From assembly GCA_016720925.1 (NCBI GenBank), contig JADKJR010000004.1:248001-312000 (forward strand): a DNA stretch of 64,000 bases, read 5' to 3'. The DNA is from Betaproteobacteria bacterium (GTDB lineage: Bacteria > Pseudomonadota > Gammaproteobacteria > Burkholderiales > Usitatibacteraceae). The stretch's first letter is position 1, and every line of letters starts with the position of its first letter. Of this stretch, positions 1 to 8,072 are shown one piece after another. The position numbers and the translations under genes were made by a program. Under the pieces are notes generated by a model. That model did not search any database, was not told where the DNA came from, and saw nothing but the letters and a program-made list of their open reading frames with translations.

Positions 1-2
1 CC

Positions 3-77
3 GGCTACACGGAAGAATTCCTCACGGTGGAGCAGGGCGTGTCACGCTACATACCGTGGCTGGCTTCCGTCAGGTAG
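3..77 (+). CDS. C-terminal end of an unknown, possibly trypsin-like, protein (partial)
   Basis: An open frame enters from the left edge and stops with TAG at 75-77, leaving 24 residues that end VSRYIPWLASVR. A Val-Ser-x-Tyr-Ile-x-Trp-Leu ending resembles the last helix of trypsin-fold serine proteases (VSxYxxWI), so a secreted protease is possible, but 24 residues are too few to be sure. The rest of the gene lies outside the window. Confidence 0.35.
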   Translation, partial: GYTEEFLTVEQGVSRYIPWLASVR

Positions 78-138
78 ACGCGATTGATTCAACTGGTGTG
101 TTTCCAATTGCATACTCGCAAGCCCATATAATGCCTGC

Positions 139-3100
139 GTGCCATGGCCTAAATCTCACCTGCCGCGTGATTCAAATCAGTCTTTGACGCGCCATTTTGT
201 CGCCGCGCTTTTGCTGACATTTCATTTGTGGGTCTGCACGGCATCGAGCCCGGCCATTGCGCTCGATACCTTCAAACCGCTCAGTGACTTGACGCACCAA
301 TCCTGGTCGGTGGACGACGGCCTGCCGCACAGTACGGTGCGCAGCGTGGCGCAAACGCCAGATGGCTATTTATGGTTTGCCACGCATGAGGGCGCGGCGC
401 GGTTCGACGGAATCGCCTTCACGGTCTTCAATCAGTTCAACGCGCCTGCCTTGCGGGGTAGCGGCGTGGCGACGCTTCTGGTGACCAAAAATGGCAGTCT
501 GGTGCTGGGACTGCGCGACGCAGGCCTCGTCCGCTATTCGCAGGGCAAGTTTGAGGCGATTCGTCCGAAAGGAAACCTTCCTACGGGTACGGTCAATTTG
601 CTGGCTGAGGATGGCGCGGGGAAGCTTTGGGCGGCGATTGGTTCAAGTGGCCTGGCACAAATAAGCAACGGCGAGGCGCGCGTTTTTACCGTCGCCGACG
701 GACTGCCGTCAAATTCAGTTGCGGCGGCGACGGCTACATCCGACGGCGGGCTTTGGGTCGGTACAGATAGCGGACTCGCAGCATTTCGAGACGGCAGATT
801 TGTTGTAAACCCCACCGGAACGTGGCTTGATTCGGCAAGCATTGCCGCGATTGTCGAAGATCGCGACAAGCGCTTGTGGATCGCGACCAACGGCCAGGGC
901 ATCGCCGTGCGTGACGGGGGACACCCGCACAACATCCGCCGCTTTGGACGTACGCAGGGATTGGCGACGGATGCCCTGACGCGTTTGCTGGTCGACCGTA
1001 ATGGCGGCGTCTGGGTAGGCAGTCTTGAAGGTGTTTACCGGCTGACGGGAAATGCCTTTGAAAGATTCGCCACGCCCGACGGATTCACCAACAACAATGT
1101 GCGCGATATTTTCGAGGACAGCGATGGCAGTATCTGGATCGGTACGGACGGCGGCGTCAATCGCTTTCGCGACGCACGAATCGCAACGTGGGGCGTTCGC
1201 AAGGGCCTCACCGAAGAATTTTCGCGCGCCGTGCTCGAGGACCGAACCGGTCGGATCTGGGTGGCGACCGCGGACGGCTTGTTTGCCGTCACGGCTACGG
1301 GAGTGCGCCGATATGGCCGCGCGCAGGGGCTCATAAACGGTGCGGTGCTATCGCTGGCAGAGGATCCCAACGGGACGCTCTGGGTCGGCACCAATGGAGG
1401 GGGTATTCACCGTCTGGTGGGCGAGAATATCGAGCCGGTCTCGGTGAAATTCGGTATTTCAGTCGTGCCGGTGCGGGCGATTCTGGCGGCCAGCAACGGC
1501 ACGCTGTGGGTGGGCACGAGTAACGGTCTCATCAAAGCATCCTGGAAAAGCGATGTGCCGGTCTCGCACATGCAGATGGACGCCGGGTTGCCCAGTGAAC
1601 AAGTGAGTGCGTTGCTGGAAGACAAGGATGGTCGCATTTGGGTTGGCACACGTGGCGGCCTCGGCATCATTGAGCGCGGCGAATCGGCGCTCGTCGTCAA
1701 GTTGCCGGGCATGGAATCCTCGGTTCTCGCGCTCAATGCCGACATGGAGGGACGCATCTGGGTGAGTACCAGCGGCGGCCTTGCGTATGTGCAGCCCGGG
1801 CAGGCCGCATCCGATCATCGGGTGCGCCGCCTGTTGTCCAGCGAAGGCGTGCCGGAACAAACCTACTTCAGCGCACTCGACGACCATCTCGGCCAAATTT
1901 GGACTTGCGGAAATCGCGGCATCATCAAGATCTCGAAATCCCAATTGGCCGAGCTGGTCGCGGGAAAACGCCAGAAACTTGAGCCCGCGACCTATGGACG
2001 GTCAGAGGGCATGGCAACCGCGCAGTGCAATGGCGCCACGCAGCCGGCCGGCTGGCGTGCACGTGATGGCCGCTTGATGTTTCCCACCGCGCGTGGAATT
2101 GCGATTGCCGATCCGGCGCGCGAGGCCGGAATCGACCTGCGCGCGCCGCCGGTTCATATCAAGGAAGTCCTGGTTGATACCGAACGGGCGATTCCTGATG
2201 CAGCGGGGAGTATTAACGTGCCACCCGGCAAGCACCGGGTAGAAATTTCCTACGTGGGCCTGAGTCTTGCGGACCCGGAAAAAGTGCGCTATCGCTATCA
2301 GTTAAAAGGCTTCGATCCGGATTGGGTGGATGCGGGCCGTGAAGCAAAAGCCGTCTACACCAATGTTGGCCCGGGGAAATATCAGTTCAGTGTGCTGGCA
2401 GCCCGGGAAGGCGGCGCGTGGAGCGAACCGGGTGCAATGTTGACGCTGGAACATCTGCCGCGCTTTCATGAGACAACCTGGTTTCGCCTGCTCTTTGCAG
2501 TGGTATTCATCATGCTGGTATTCGTCATATATCGCGGGCGCATTGCACAATTGAATGCGCAACGCAGACGCTTGCAGCGCATGGTCGATGAGCGCACCCA
2601 GGATCTGGAATTGGAAAAGCAAAAGCTCGAAGCCACCAATAGTGAGAAAGCCCTCCTGCTGGTACAAGTCGCGGATGCAGCGCAAGCATATGAACGCCTG
2701 TCCAAGGAAGACAGCCTCACCGGACTTGGCAACCGCCGCGAACTGGATCGTATTCTTGCCCACGAGTTTGAACGTGCCGTGCGCAACGTCCGGCCTCTCA
2801 CGGTAGCCCTGGCTGATCTCGATTTCTTCAAGAAAATTAATGACTTTTACTCGCATGCCGTCGGCGACGATGTGCTGCGCGAAGTGGCCAATATCCTGAA
2901 AGATGGATGCCGGAGTATCGACATGGTGGGCCGTTACGGCGGCGAGGAGTTCGTGCTGGTGTTGCCGGAGGCGGATCTCGATGTGGCGCGGCAAATTTGC
3001 GAACGCTTGCGGGCCGCCATTGAGGGCTTTGATTGGGCCAGCAAGAATCCCGGCCTGAAAGTCACCATGAGCTTTGGCCTGGCGACGCTCACGAATGAAT

Positions 3101-3183
3101 CGAGCTACGAGCGGTTGCTGGCGCTGGCAGATGCGCGCCTCTATGACGCCAAGGCGGGCGGGCGCAATCGCGTTTGTGTGTAG
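139..3183 (+). CDS. Beta-propeller / Y_Y_Y / GGDEF membrane sensor, putative diguanylate cyclase
   Basis: A 1014-residue sensor predicted to make cyclic di-GMP in response to a periplasmic signal. A signal or membrane segment lies near residues 18-42. Many two-component-regulator propeller repeats (WVGT, LWIAT, IWIGT motifs) fill about 50-640 and would form two seven-bladed propellers. A Y_Y_Y Ig-like domain follows at about 690-770, then a transmembrane helix at about 775-800, a coiled coil, and a GGDEF domain at about 855-1010 with the active motif GGEEF at 934-938. The propeller plus Y_Y_Y architecture is that of BT_3049-like hybrid sensors, here ending in a cyclase instead of a kinase. 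The start is GTG at 139; a TATAAT at 127-132 would place the transcription start almost on it, so a later start or leaderless translation is possible. It shares the propeller family with the two proteins near 34-36 kb. Confidence 0.9.
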   Translation: MPWPKSHLPRDSNQSLTRHFVAALLLTFHLWVCTASSPAIALDTFKPLSDLTHQSWSVDDGLPHSTVRSVAQTPDGYLWFATHEGAARFDGIAFTVFNQFNAPALRGSGVATLLVTKNGSLVLGLRDAGLVRYSQGKFEAIRPKGNLPTGTVNLLAEDGAGKLWAAIGSSGLAQISNGEARVFTVADGLPSNSVAAATATSDGGLWVGTDSGLAAFRDGRFVVNPTGTWLDSASIAAIVEDRDKRLWIATNGQGIAVRDGGHPHNIRRFGRTQGLATDALTRLLVDRNGGVWVGSLEGVYRLTGNAFERFATPDGFTNNNVRDIFEDSDGSIWIGTDGGVNRFRDARIATWGVRKGLTEEFSRAVLEDRTGRIWVATADGLFAVTATGVRRYGRAQGLINGAVLSLAEDPNGTLWVGTNGGGIHRLVGENIEPVSVKFGISVVPVRAILAASNGTLWVGTSNGLIKASWKSDVPVSHMQMDAGLPSEQVSALLEDKDGRIWVGTRGGLGIIERGESALVVKLPGMESSVLALNADMEGRIWVSTSGGLAYVQPGQAASDHRVRRLLSSEGVPEQTYFSALDDHLGQIWTCGNRGIIKISKSQLAELVAGKRQKLEPATYGRSEGMATAQCNGATQPAGWRARDGRLMFPTARGIAIADPAREAGIDLRAPPVHIKEVLVDTERAIPDAAGSINVPPGKHRVEISYVGLSLADPEKVRYRYQLKGFDPDWVDAGREAKAVYTNVGPGKYQFSVLAAREGGAWSEPGAMLTLEHLPRFHETTWFRLLFAVVFIMLVFVIYRGRIAQLNAQRRRLQRMVDERTQDLELEKQKLEATNSEKALLLVQVADAAQAYERLSKEDSLTGLGNRRELDRILAHEFERAVRNVRPLTVALADLDFFKKINDFYSHAVGDDVLREVANILKDGCRSIDMVGRYGGEEFVLVLPEADLDVARQICERLRAAIEGFDWASKNPGLKVTMSFGLATLTNESSYERLLALADARLYDAKAGGRNRVCV

Positions 3184-3214
3184 TGATCACGATACCCGCC
3201 CATTCGCGCATTGT

Positions 3215-3280
3215 AACCCCAGCATTGGCGGGCGTTACGGGGCAAAAATGCCGAAAACGCCGCTACAGTGCTTGAGTTTT
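3215..3280. repeat. 66-bp imperfect palindromic repeat, copy 1
   Basis: The left arm AACCCCAGCATTGGCGG is complementary with mismatches to the right arm ending GTGCTTGAGTTTT, around an A-rich centre (GCAAAAATGC). It belongs to the family also at 7853, 49886, 55091 and 59034. It sits between the GGDEF gene and the psiF-like gene. Confidence 0.7.
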
Positions 3281-3304
3281 ACTGATTTTCGCTATGATCA
3301 TGAA

Positions 3305-3334
3305 CGAAATAAAGGGCGCACCAACGTGCGCCCT
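3305..3334 (-). terminator. Rho-independent terminator of the psiF-like gene
   Basis: A perfect 9-bp stem (AGGGCGCAC at 3313-3321 pairing with 3326-3334) with a 4-nt loop. On the minus strand it is followed by TTTATTT. It lies 22 bases after the stop codon of the minus-strand gene at 3356. The plus-strand side also ends in GATTTT, so it may work in both directions. Confidence 0.8.
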
Positions 3335-3355
3335 GATTTTGCTAAATCAATCGCT

Positions 3356-3658
3356 TTACTTGCTGAGGCATTCCTTCTGGGCTTTCTTGTATTCGTCGCC
3401 CTTCAGGCCTTTGTTTTCTTTTGCGCAGGCGGCCATCTTTTTTTTCTGTGTGGTGGGCTTATCTGTGGTGGCGGCGGCCTTCGCGGGAACGGCATCTTTC
3501 GACAGGCATGCTTTTTGAGCAGCCTTGTAATCATCTCCCTTGAGACCTTTGTTTTCCTTCGAACAAGCGGCCATCTTGCTTTGTTGCGGCGTGGCTGCGA
3601 AGGCGGATGTGGCGAACAGGGGCAGAGCGACGAGAATTGCGACGATCAGTTTTTTCAT
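3356..3658 (-). CDS. PsiF-repeat periplasmic protein
   Basis: A 100-residue secreted protein with an N-terminal signal peptide (MKKLIVAILVALPLFATSAFA) and two copies of the PsiF repeat. Each repeat has the pattern KMAAC-x-KENKGLKGDxYKxAQKxCLSK, with two conserved cysteines. The family is named after the phosphate-starvation-inducible psiF gene of E. coli; its molecular function is unknown. The start at 3658 is chosen because it gives a clean signal peptide and has GAGGAA just upstream; an open frame continues to 3751 without sense. It is a single gene with its own terminator. Confidence 0.88.
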   Translation of the reverse strand: MKKLIVAILVALPLFATSAFAATPQQSKMAACSKENKGLKGDDYKAAQKACLSKDAVPAKAAATTDKPTTQKKKMAACAKENKGLKGDEYKKAQKECLSK

Positions 3659-3770
3659 TTCAGTTCCTCGAATAGTGGATGGCAGCGGTATGGCGGCCGG
3701 CTGAGCGATAACGCAAGCACCTGAAAACGCGTTGACGCCGCCTGCTTTCATTTGTGTTGTGCGTGATTCT

Positions 3771-4158
3771 TCACGTTCGCATGAGCGCAGGTCTCGGAAT
3801 AAATGTCGCCGAATGATTTTTCAAGAGCGCCTTGACGGCTGATACATGGTGTCCGTCGATACTCCCGCTCGCATCAAGGTCAAACTGGAAATTGCCCGCC
3901 GTCACAAGTTGGCCGCCATGCGCCTTGATGGCACTGATATCCAATGCGTTCACGGCACGCGAACTGCTCACGTCGCCAACCAGAAATCCAATTGCCGCTT
4001 GCGCACCCGAGCCGCCATCGATGCCGGTGAACGAGACAATCGCGCGCTGGTTATCGGCGATACCGGTGAGCGTCACCGTGATATCGCGGCCGGAATACAT
4101 TGGCGTCGCGTTACCAATAATTGCCAATGCGGAATTGGTGACGCTCGCCGAGCGAATA
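3771..4158 (-). pseudogene. Truncated C-terminal dockerin-like module of a secreted protein
   Basis: This minus-strand open frame carries only the end of a protein: a stretch with ITVTLTG and RAIVSFTG, followed by a dockerin type I-like calcium-binding repeat (GFLVGDVSSSRAVNALDISA, then DLDASGSIDG). It aligns along its whole length with the C-terminus of the 1143-residue SBBP protein at 55388-58819. No start codon or signal peptide exists, and homology stops at the perfect hairpin at 4159-4196. It is therefore read as the decayed 3' remnant of a larger gene. A TTG at 4127 could start a 118-residue product, but that would lack secretion signals. The second loop reads DASGSIDGHHVSAVKA, slightly off consensus, which fits loss of constraint. 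Confidence 0.7.
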
Positions 4159-4245
4159 GTAAGTATCCCCCGGCTTTGTTGCCGGGGGATACTTACGGAT
4201 CCTGACCGGTGGTGCTTTGTCCGAGTTGGCGTTATTCGTGGTCAT
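4111..4245 (-). pseudogene. Short frame starting like a PhaR-type regulator
   Basis: An ATG at 4245 opens a 44-codon minus-strand frame beginning with a polar stretch and then PPVRIRKYP. This resembles the start of PHA-synthesis repressors of the PhaR family (xRLIKKYPNRRLYDT). The resemblance ends exactly where the perfect hairpin at 4159-4196 begins, and the frame then runs antisense to nothing recognisable and stops at 4111. If the reading is right, this is the 5' stub of a phaR gene cut at the hairpin. With only about 20 informative residues it may be chance. Confidence 0.2.
4159..4196. repeat. Perfect 16-bp inverted repeat (hairpin) with 6-nt loop
   Basis: The arm at 4159-4174 is exactly complementary to 4181-4196, separated by TTTGTT. 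The stem is 16 bp with no mismatch and would form a very stable hairpin. No T-tract follows, so it is not a classical terminator. It lies exactly at the breakpoint of the truncated dockerin fragment. Confidence 0.85.
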
Positions 4246-4313
4246 GACCCGCCGCAACATGCCGCGGCGATCAACTCGGGTACAATTCCTGCAGCATCCA
4301 AACCAGAGACCGC

Positions 4314-5210
4314 ATGAGTAGTGAAACCGAGGCCTTTAGTCCGCTTGCCAGCGTGGTATTCCTTGGGATTCCTGGGTTTGCGCACAAACCGGTCCCTGAA
4401 CAAGCCAAACTCCGCACGCAACTGGATGCGGCGATTGCGTCCGCTTCCGTGCCGCTCAATGAGCAGGACCGAATCATCCTTGACGCGCTGGACGGTGCCG
4501 CCCTCGTTGTGCTGTCTGATCCGCGTGGCGCGCTGCAGGCCGCGCAACGTGCCGTTGCCTCCACTTCGGGTGGCCCGTTCGGGGTCGGTGTCAATCATGG
4601 TCCTGTAACGCTGTCGATGGGTGAGGGTGGCGAGTCGGGGTTGATGGGCGACGGCATCGACGCGGCCATGCGCATTGCCGCATTCGCGTCCGCGGGTGGT
4701 CTGGTGGTGTCGCGATCATTTCGCGATGTGCTGGCAGAAAGTGCGCCGGACCTCGCGGTGCAATTTCAGCCAGCGGGAACTTTTACTGACGCGCATGTCC
4801 GCGCGCATGAACTCTTTTCAATCGATGATGCGGCAACGCGCGCACGTGCTCGCCGGCGCATGGGAATGGTCATGCTCGCGTGTGTCGGAATACTGGCTCT
4901 CGGTGTCGGCGCGCGATTTGCGCTGCAGAGCCTGGTGGAATCCCGTCAGCCGGCATTTCTGGCATTCGACATTCGACCGCAGGGGGAGATCTTTATCGAC
5001 GGTGTGACGAAAGGCCGGGCGCCCGCCGTAACGCGCGTGCAAGTCGCCGCCGGCCCGCACACGGTCGAGGTACGCCATGGGAAGTTTCCGCCGTTTGTGA
5101 CCGAGGTGAACCTGAACCCGGGCGAGCAGTTGCAAGTGAAGCACTCTTTCATCGCCCCGGGGGCGAAGAAGAACCGCGGGATTCTGGAAGGGCTCAAGTT
5201 TTGGCAATAA
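4314..5210 (+). CDS. Degenerate nucleotide-cyclase-like domain, membrane segment and PEGA domain
   Basis: 298 residues. The N-terminal part (about 10-165) has the spacing of a class III cyclase/GGDEF-like fold, with GVGVNHGPVTL and GLMGDGIDAAMRIA matching cyclase blocks, but I see no metal-binding aspartate pair, so it is probably a regulatory pseudo-cyclase. A transmembrane helix follows at about 183-205 (MVMLACVGILALGVGARFAL). A PEGA-type domain at about 215-275 (IFIDGVTKGRAP, then VAAGPHTVEVRHG) probably faces the periplasm. The stop codon overlaps the start of the Ser/Thr kinase gene, so the two are translationally coupled and probably act in one phosphorylation pathway. Confidence 0.7.
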   Translation: MSSETEAFSPLASVVFLGIPGFAHKPVPEQAKLRTQLDAAIASASVPLNEQDRIILDALDGAALVVLSDPRGALQAAQRAVASTSGGPFGVGVNHGPVTLSMGEGGESGLMGDGIDAAMRIAAFASAGGLVVSRSFRDVLAESAPDLAVQFQPAGTFTDAHVRAHELFSIDDAATRARARRRMGMVMLACVGILALGVGARFALQSLVESRQPAFLAFDIRPQGEIFIDGVTKGRAPAVTRVQVAAGPHTVEVRHGKFPPFVTEVNLNPGEQLQVKHSFIAPGAKKNRGILEGLKFWQ

Positions 5211-6460
5211 CCCGTCTGGAACTCAGTCATATCGGCCGATATCGCGTGCTCGAAGAACTGGGGCGCGGTGCGATGGGTGTCGTGCACAAAGCCGACGATC
5301 CCACACTTGGCCGTCAGGTGGCGGTGAAGGCGGTGCTGCTTTCGTCTGATGCCGCCGAATCCGCAGAATATCAGGCACGTTTTTATCAGGAAGCCAAGGC
5401 AGCCGGTGGGCTTAACCACCCGGGCATCATCACCATTTACGATACCGGGCGCGAAGGTAACTGGGCATACATTGCGATGGAGCTTCTGGAAGGCGTGGAA
5501 CTGCGCGACCTGATGGCGGCGGGGCGCATGCCGCTGCCGCTGGTGTTGAGTCTCGCGGCGCAGGTCGCGAGTGCCCTTGAATTTGCGCACGAGCAAGGCG
5601 TGGTGCATCGCGATATCAAGCCCGGGAACATCATGGTATTGCGTGGTGACCACGCCAAGATCATGGATTTCGGTATTGCGCGGATGCGCGTCTCGGAGGT
5701 CAAGACGCAGGTGGGTCTGGTACTGGGCTCTCCAAAATACATGTCACCCGAACAAGTGGCCGGGCGCCGCGTCGATCATCGATCGGATGTTTTTTCGTTG
5801 GGTGTGGTGCTGTTCGAAATGGTGGCCGGCATGCCACCGTTTTCCGGAAATGACATCGGCGACCTGATGTACACAATTGTCAATACCTCGCCGCCGCGCG
5901 CCAGCCAGCTGAACCCTGCCGTGCCGGAATTCCTCGATCTCATCATCGCCAAGGCCTTGCAGAAAGATGTCAATGCGCGCTATCAGAGCGCGGGCGAATT
6001 GGCGGCCGATCTTGTCGCCTGCCAGGAGGCATTGGACGATGCCCCCGCGCCACCGCGGGAAATTGGTGAGACGACTATCCCGCTTGATGTCGCCGCGACC
6101 GTGCCGCGCCATGCCGGGGTCGCCAAGTCGGCGACGCATCGTTCAAGATTGCCGACGGAACGATTTCGAGTTGCCGATGCCAACGAAAATGCTCCTGGCA
6201 ATGACGCGACTACGGTGCCGTGGCATGCGGACCCCGCATTCAATCCGCCCGCCACGCTATTGCTGCTTTCGCGCCGGTTCGATTCCGCGAAGGCGTTGGT
6301 GCGACTCGCGCAGCCATCGGTCGAGGACGTTACAAACCTGACAACAAGTTCAGCGTCGAATTCACGTCTCGCGCCACGGTTCAGGTACACGCGCAGCTGG
6401 GGGGTAGTTATCATGATCATCACGGCCATTGTTGGTGCGCTGGTCATTGCGTTGTACTGA
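5201..6460 (+). CDS. Membrane-anchored Ser/Thr protein kinase (Hanks type)
   Basis: About 419 residues from a TTG at 5201, preceded by GGAAGGG and overlapping the stop of the previous gene. The upstream frame is open but senseless, so the long ATG start is rejected. Kinase domain at about 10-275: glycine loop GRGAMGVVHKA, catalytic lysine in VAVKAV, HRDIKPGN loop, DFGIA, and activation segment ending YMSPEQ. A long low-complexity linker follows, then a C-terminal hydrophobic helix (VVIMIITAIVGALVIALY) that anchors the protein in the inner membrane with almost no periplasmic part. All catalytic residues are present. Sensing probably comes from the adjacent PEGA protein. Confidence 0.9.
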   Translation: MAITRLELSHIGRYRVLEELGRGAMGVVHKADDPTLGRQVAVKAVLLSSDAAESAEYQARFYQEAKAAGGLNHPGIITIYDTGREGNWAYIAMELLEGVELRDLMAAGRMPLPLVLSLAAQVASALEFAHEQGVVHRDIKPGNIMVLRGDHAKIMDFGIARMRVSEVKTQVGLVLGSPKYMSPEQVAGRRVDHRSDVFSLGVVLFEMVAGMPPFSGNDIGDLMYTIVNTSPPRASQLNPAVPEFLDLIIAKALQKDVNARYQSAGELAADLVACQEALDDAPAPPREIGETTIPLDVAATVPRHAGVAKSATHRSRLPTERFRVADANENAPGNDATTVPWHADPAFNPPATLLLLSRRFDSAKALVRLAQPSVEDVTNLTTSSASNSRLAPRFRYTRSWGVVIMIITAIVGALVIALY

Positions 6461-6511
6461 ACGCGGACTGACGAAACGAATTGACAAGCCTTACTCTCTT
6501 GCGCTGTCTAT

Positions 6512-6556
6512 AGGATTTGTAGGACTCAAAGGACTCAAAGGACTCATAGGACGCAT
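6512..6556 (+). repeat. 9-bp tandem repeat of AGGACTCAA ending at the amtB start codon
   Basis: Units begin at 6521, 6530, 6539 and 6548 (AGGACTCAA, AGGACTCAA, AGGACTCAT, AGGACGCAT), with a decayed fifth unit AGGATTTGT at 6512. The last unit abuts the ATG at 6557. Every unit carries an AGGA Shine-Dalgarno core, so copy-number change would alter the ribosome-binding region. Confidence 0.85.
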
Positions 6557-7748
6557 ATGGATACACTGAAATCGAGCGCGGACGTACTGTTTATCTTGCT
6601 TGGCGCGATCATGGTATTGGCCATGCATGCCGGCTTCGCATTCCTGGAGCTGGGCACCGTGCGCCAGAAGAACCAGGTGAATGCACTCATGAAAATCCTG
6701 GTGGATTTCGCCATTTCAAGCATTGCCTATTTCTTCATCGGCTATAGCGTTGCCTACGGGATCAATTTTTTTGCCGGCGCTGAACAACTGGCTGCAAAGA
6801 GTGGTTACGAGCTGGTCAAGTTTTTCTTCCTGCTGACCTTCGCCGCTGCGATCCCCGCGATCGTGTCCGGCGGTATCGCCGAGCGCGCCAAATTCAATCC
6901 GCAACTGATTGCTACATTTCTGTTGGTCGGATTCGTCTATCCTTTTTGAAGGGATTGCGTGGAACCAGGCCCTTGGTATCCAGTCGACGCTGAAGAACTG
7001 GTTCGGCGCGGAGTTCCATGATTTTGCCGGTTCCGTCGTGGTACATGCAGTCGGTGGCTGGATTGGCCTGAGCGCCGTGCTGTTGCTGGGCCCACGCATG
7101 GGCCGCTACACCAAGGACGGAAACATCGCGGCACACCCGCCATCGAACATTCCCTTTCTGGCACTTGGCGCCTGGATATTGTGTGTAGGCTGGTTCGGTT
7201 TCAATGTGATGAGTGCGCAGACCATCGACAAAGTCACCGGGCTCGTCGCCGTCAATTCGCTCATGGCCATGGTAGGTGGCACGCTGGCGGGACTGGTTGC
7301 CGGCAAGAACGACCCCGGGTTCGTGCATAACGGTCCGCTCGCGGGCCTGGTCGCGGTGTGCGCAGGGTCGGACGTCATGCATCCGATTGGTGCTCTCGTT
7401 ACCGGCAGCGTCGCGGGCACGCTGTTTGTTTTCATGTTTACCCAGGCGCAAAACCGCTGGAAGATCGACGATGTTCTTGGAGTGTGGCCGCTTCACGGTC
7501 TGTGCGGTGCGTGGGGTGGCTTGGCGGCGGGAATTTTTGGCGCAAAGGCGTTGGGGGGAATGGGTGGTGTGAGTTTCCTTAGCCAACTCACCGGCACCGT
7601 GCTCGGCATCTCGATCGCGCTCATCGGCGGGTTCGTGGTTTACGGCACGCTCAAGGCAATCGTCGGCATTCGGCTCGATCAAGAGCAGGAGTACGAAGGT
7701 ACCGATTTGGCGATTCACAAGATCAGCGCGACGCCGGAGCGGGATTGA
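6557..7748 (+). CDS. amtB: Ammonium transporter AmtB, interrupted by a +1 frameshift
   Basis: A polytopic inner-membrane ammonium channel. The first frame (6557-6949) gives the N-terminal helices up to GFVYPF; the second frame carries the rest from EGIAWN to 7748. Joined by a +1 shift inside CCTTTTTGA (6941-6949) the protein is about 396 residues, the normal length without the N-terminal signal found in some Amt proteins. Family marks: FHDFAGSVVVHAVGG and WPLHGLCGAWGG, carrying the two pore histidines. No glnK gene is adjacent, which is unusual. The break is either a one-base homopolymer error or +1 slippage, because UUU can re-pair perfectly one base downstream with UGA waiting in the A site. 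Confidence 0.88.
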
Positions 7749-7852
7749 TTGGTCCGCACAGCCGTCACGGTCGTGTGTTACCCCGCGTGGGTCGCGTAGC
7801 TCTTGGCATGTGGGATGGCAAGGCGGCAAATAGCCATATAGAGGCGGATACA

Positions 7853-7918
7853 AAACCCTAGCATTGGCGCGCATTCTGGCGTCAAATGCCACGGAAGCAC
7901 CCGCCAGTGCTAGAGTTT
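7853..7918. repeat. 66-bp imperfect palindromic repeat, copy 2, in the amtB-FecR gap
   Basis: Left arm AAACCCTAGCATTGGCGCG, right arm CCCGCCAGTGCTAGAGTTTG, inverted relative to each other. It is the main recognisable content of the 324-base gap 7749-8072 and is followed by a T-run at 7920-7929. Confidence 0.8.
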
Positions 7919-8072
7919 GTGTTTTTTTTGCGAGGCGCACCTGATCGCACCTCGCTGGGGGCATTCGTCCTACAAGGGTTTGCGAATTCCGCTGATACGC
8001 CGCCGCGCGTCCGCGATTCAAAGTGTGTTGATACCTCGCGCACCTCAACACATTTTTACGTCAGGAATAGCC

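Noticed and set aside
6481..6516. TTGACA ... TATAGG as a sigma-70 promoter for amtB
   Set aside because: The spacing is about 22-24 bases, too long for a standard promoter; no sigma-54 site typical of amtB was found either.
6912..8051. Minus-strand 379-residue frame opposite amtB
   Set aside because: Antisense shadow of a well-recognised transporter; composition lacks any domain.
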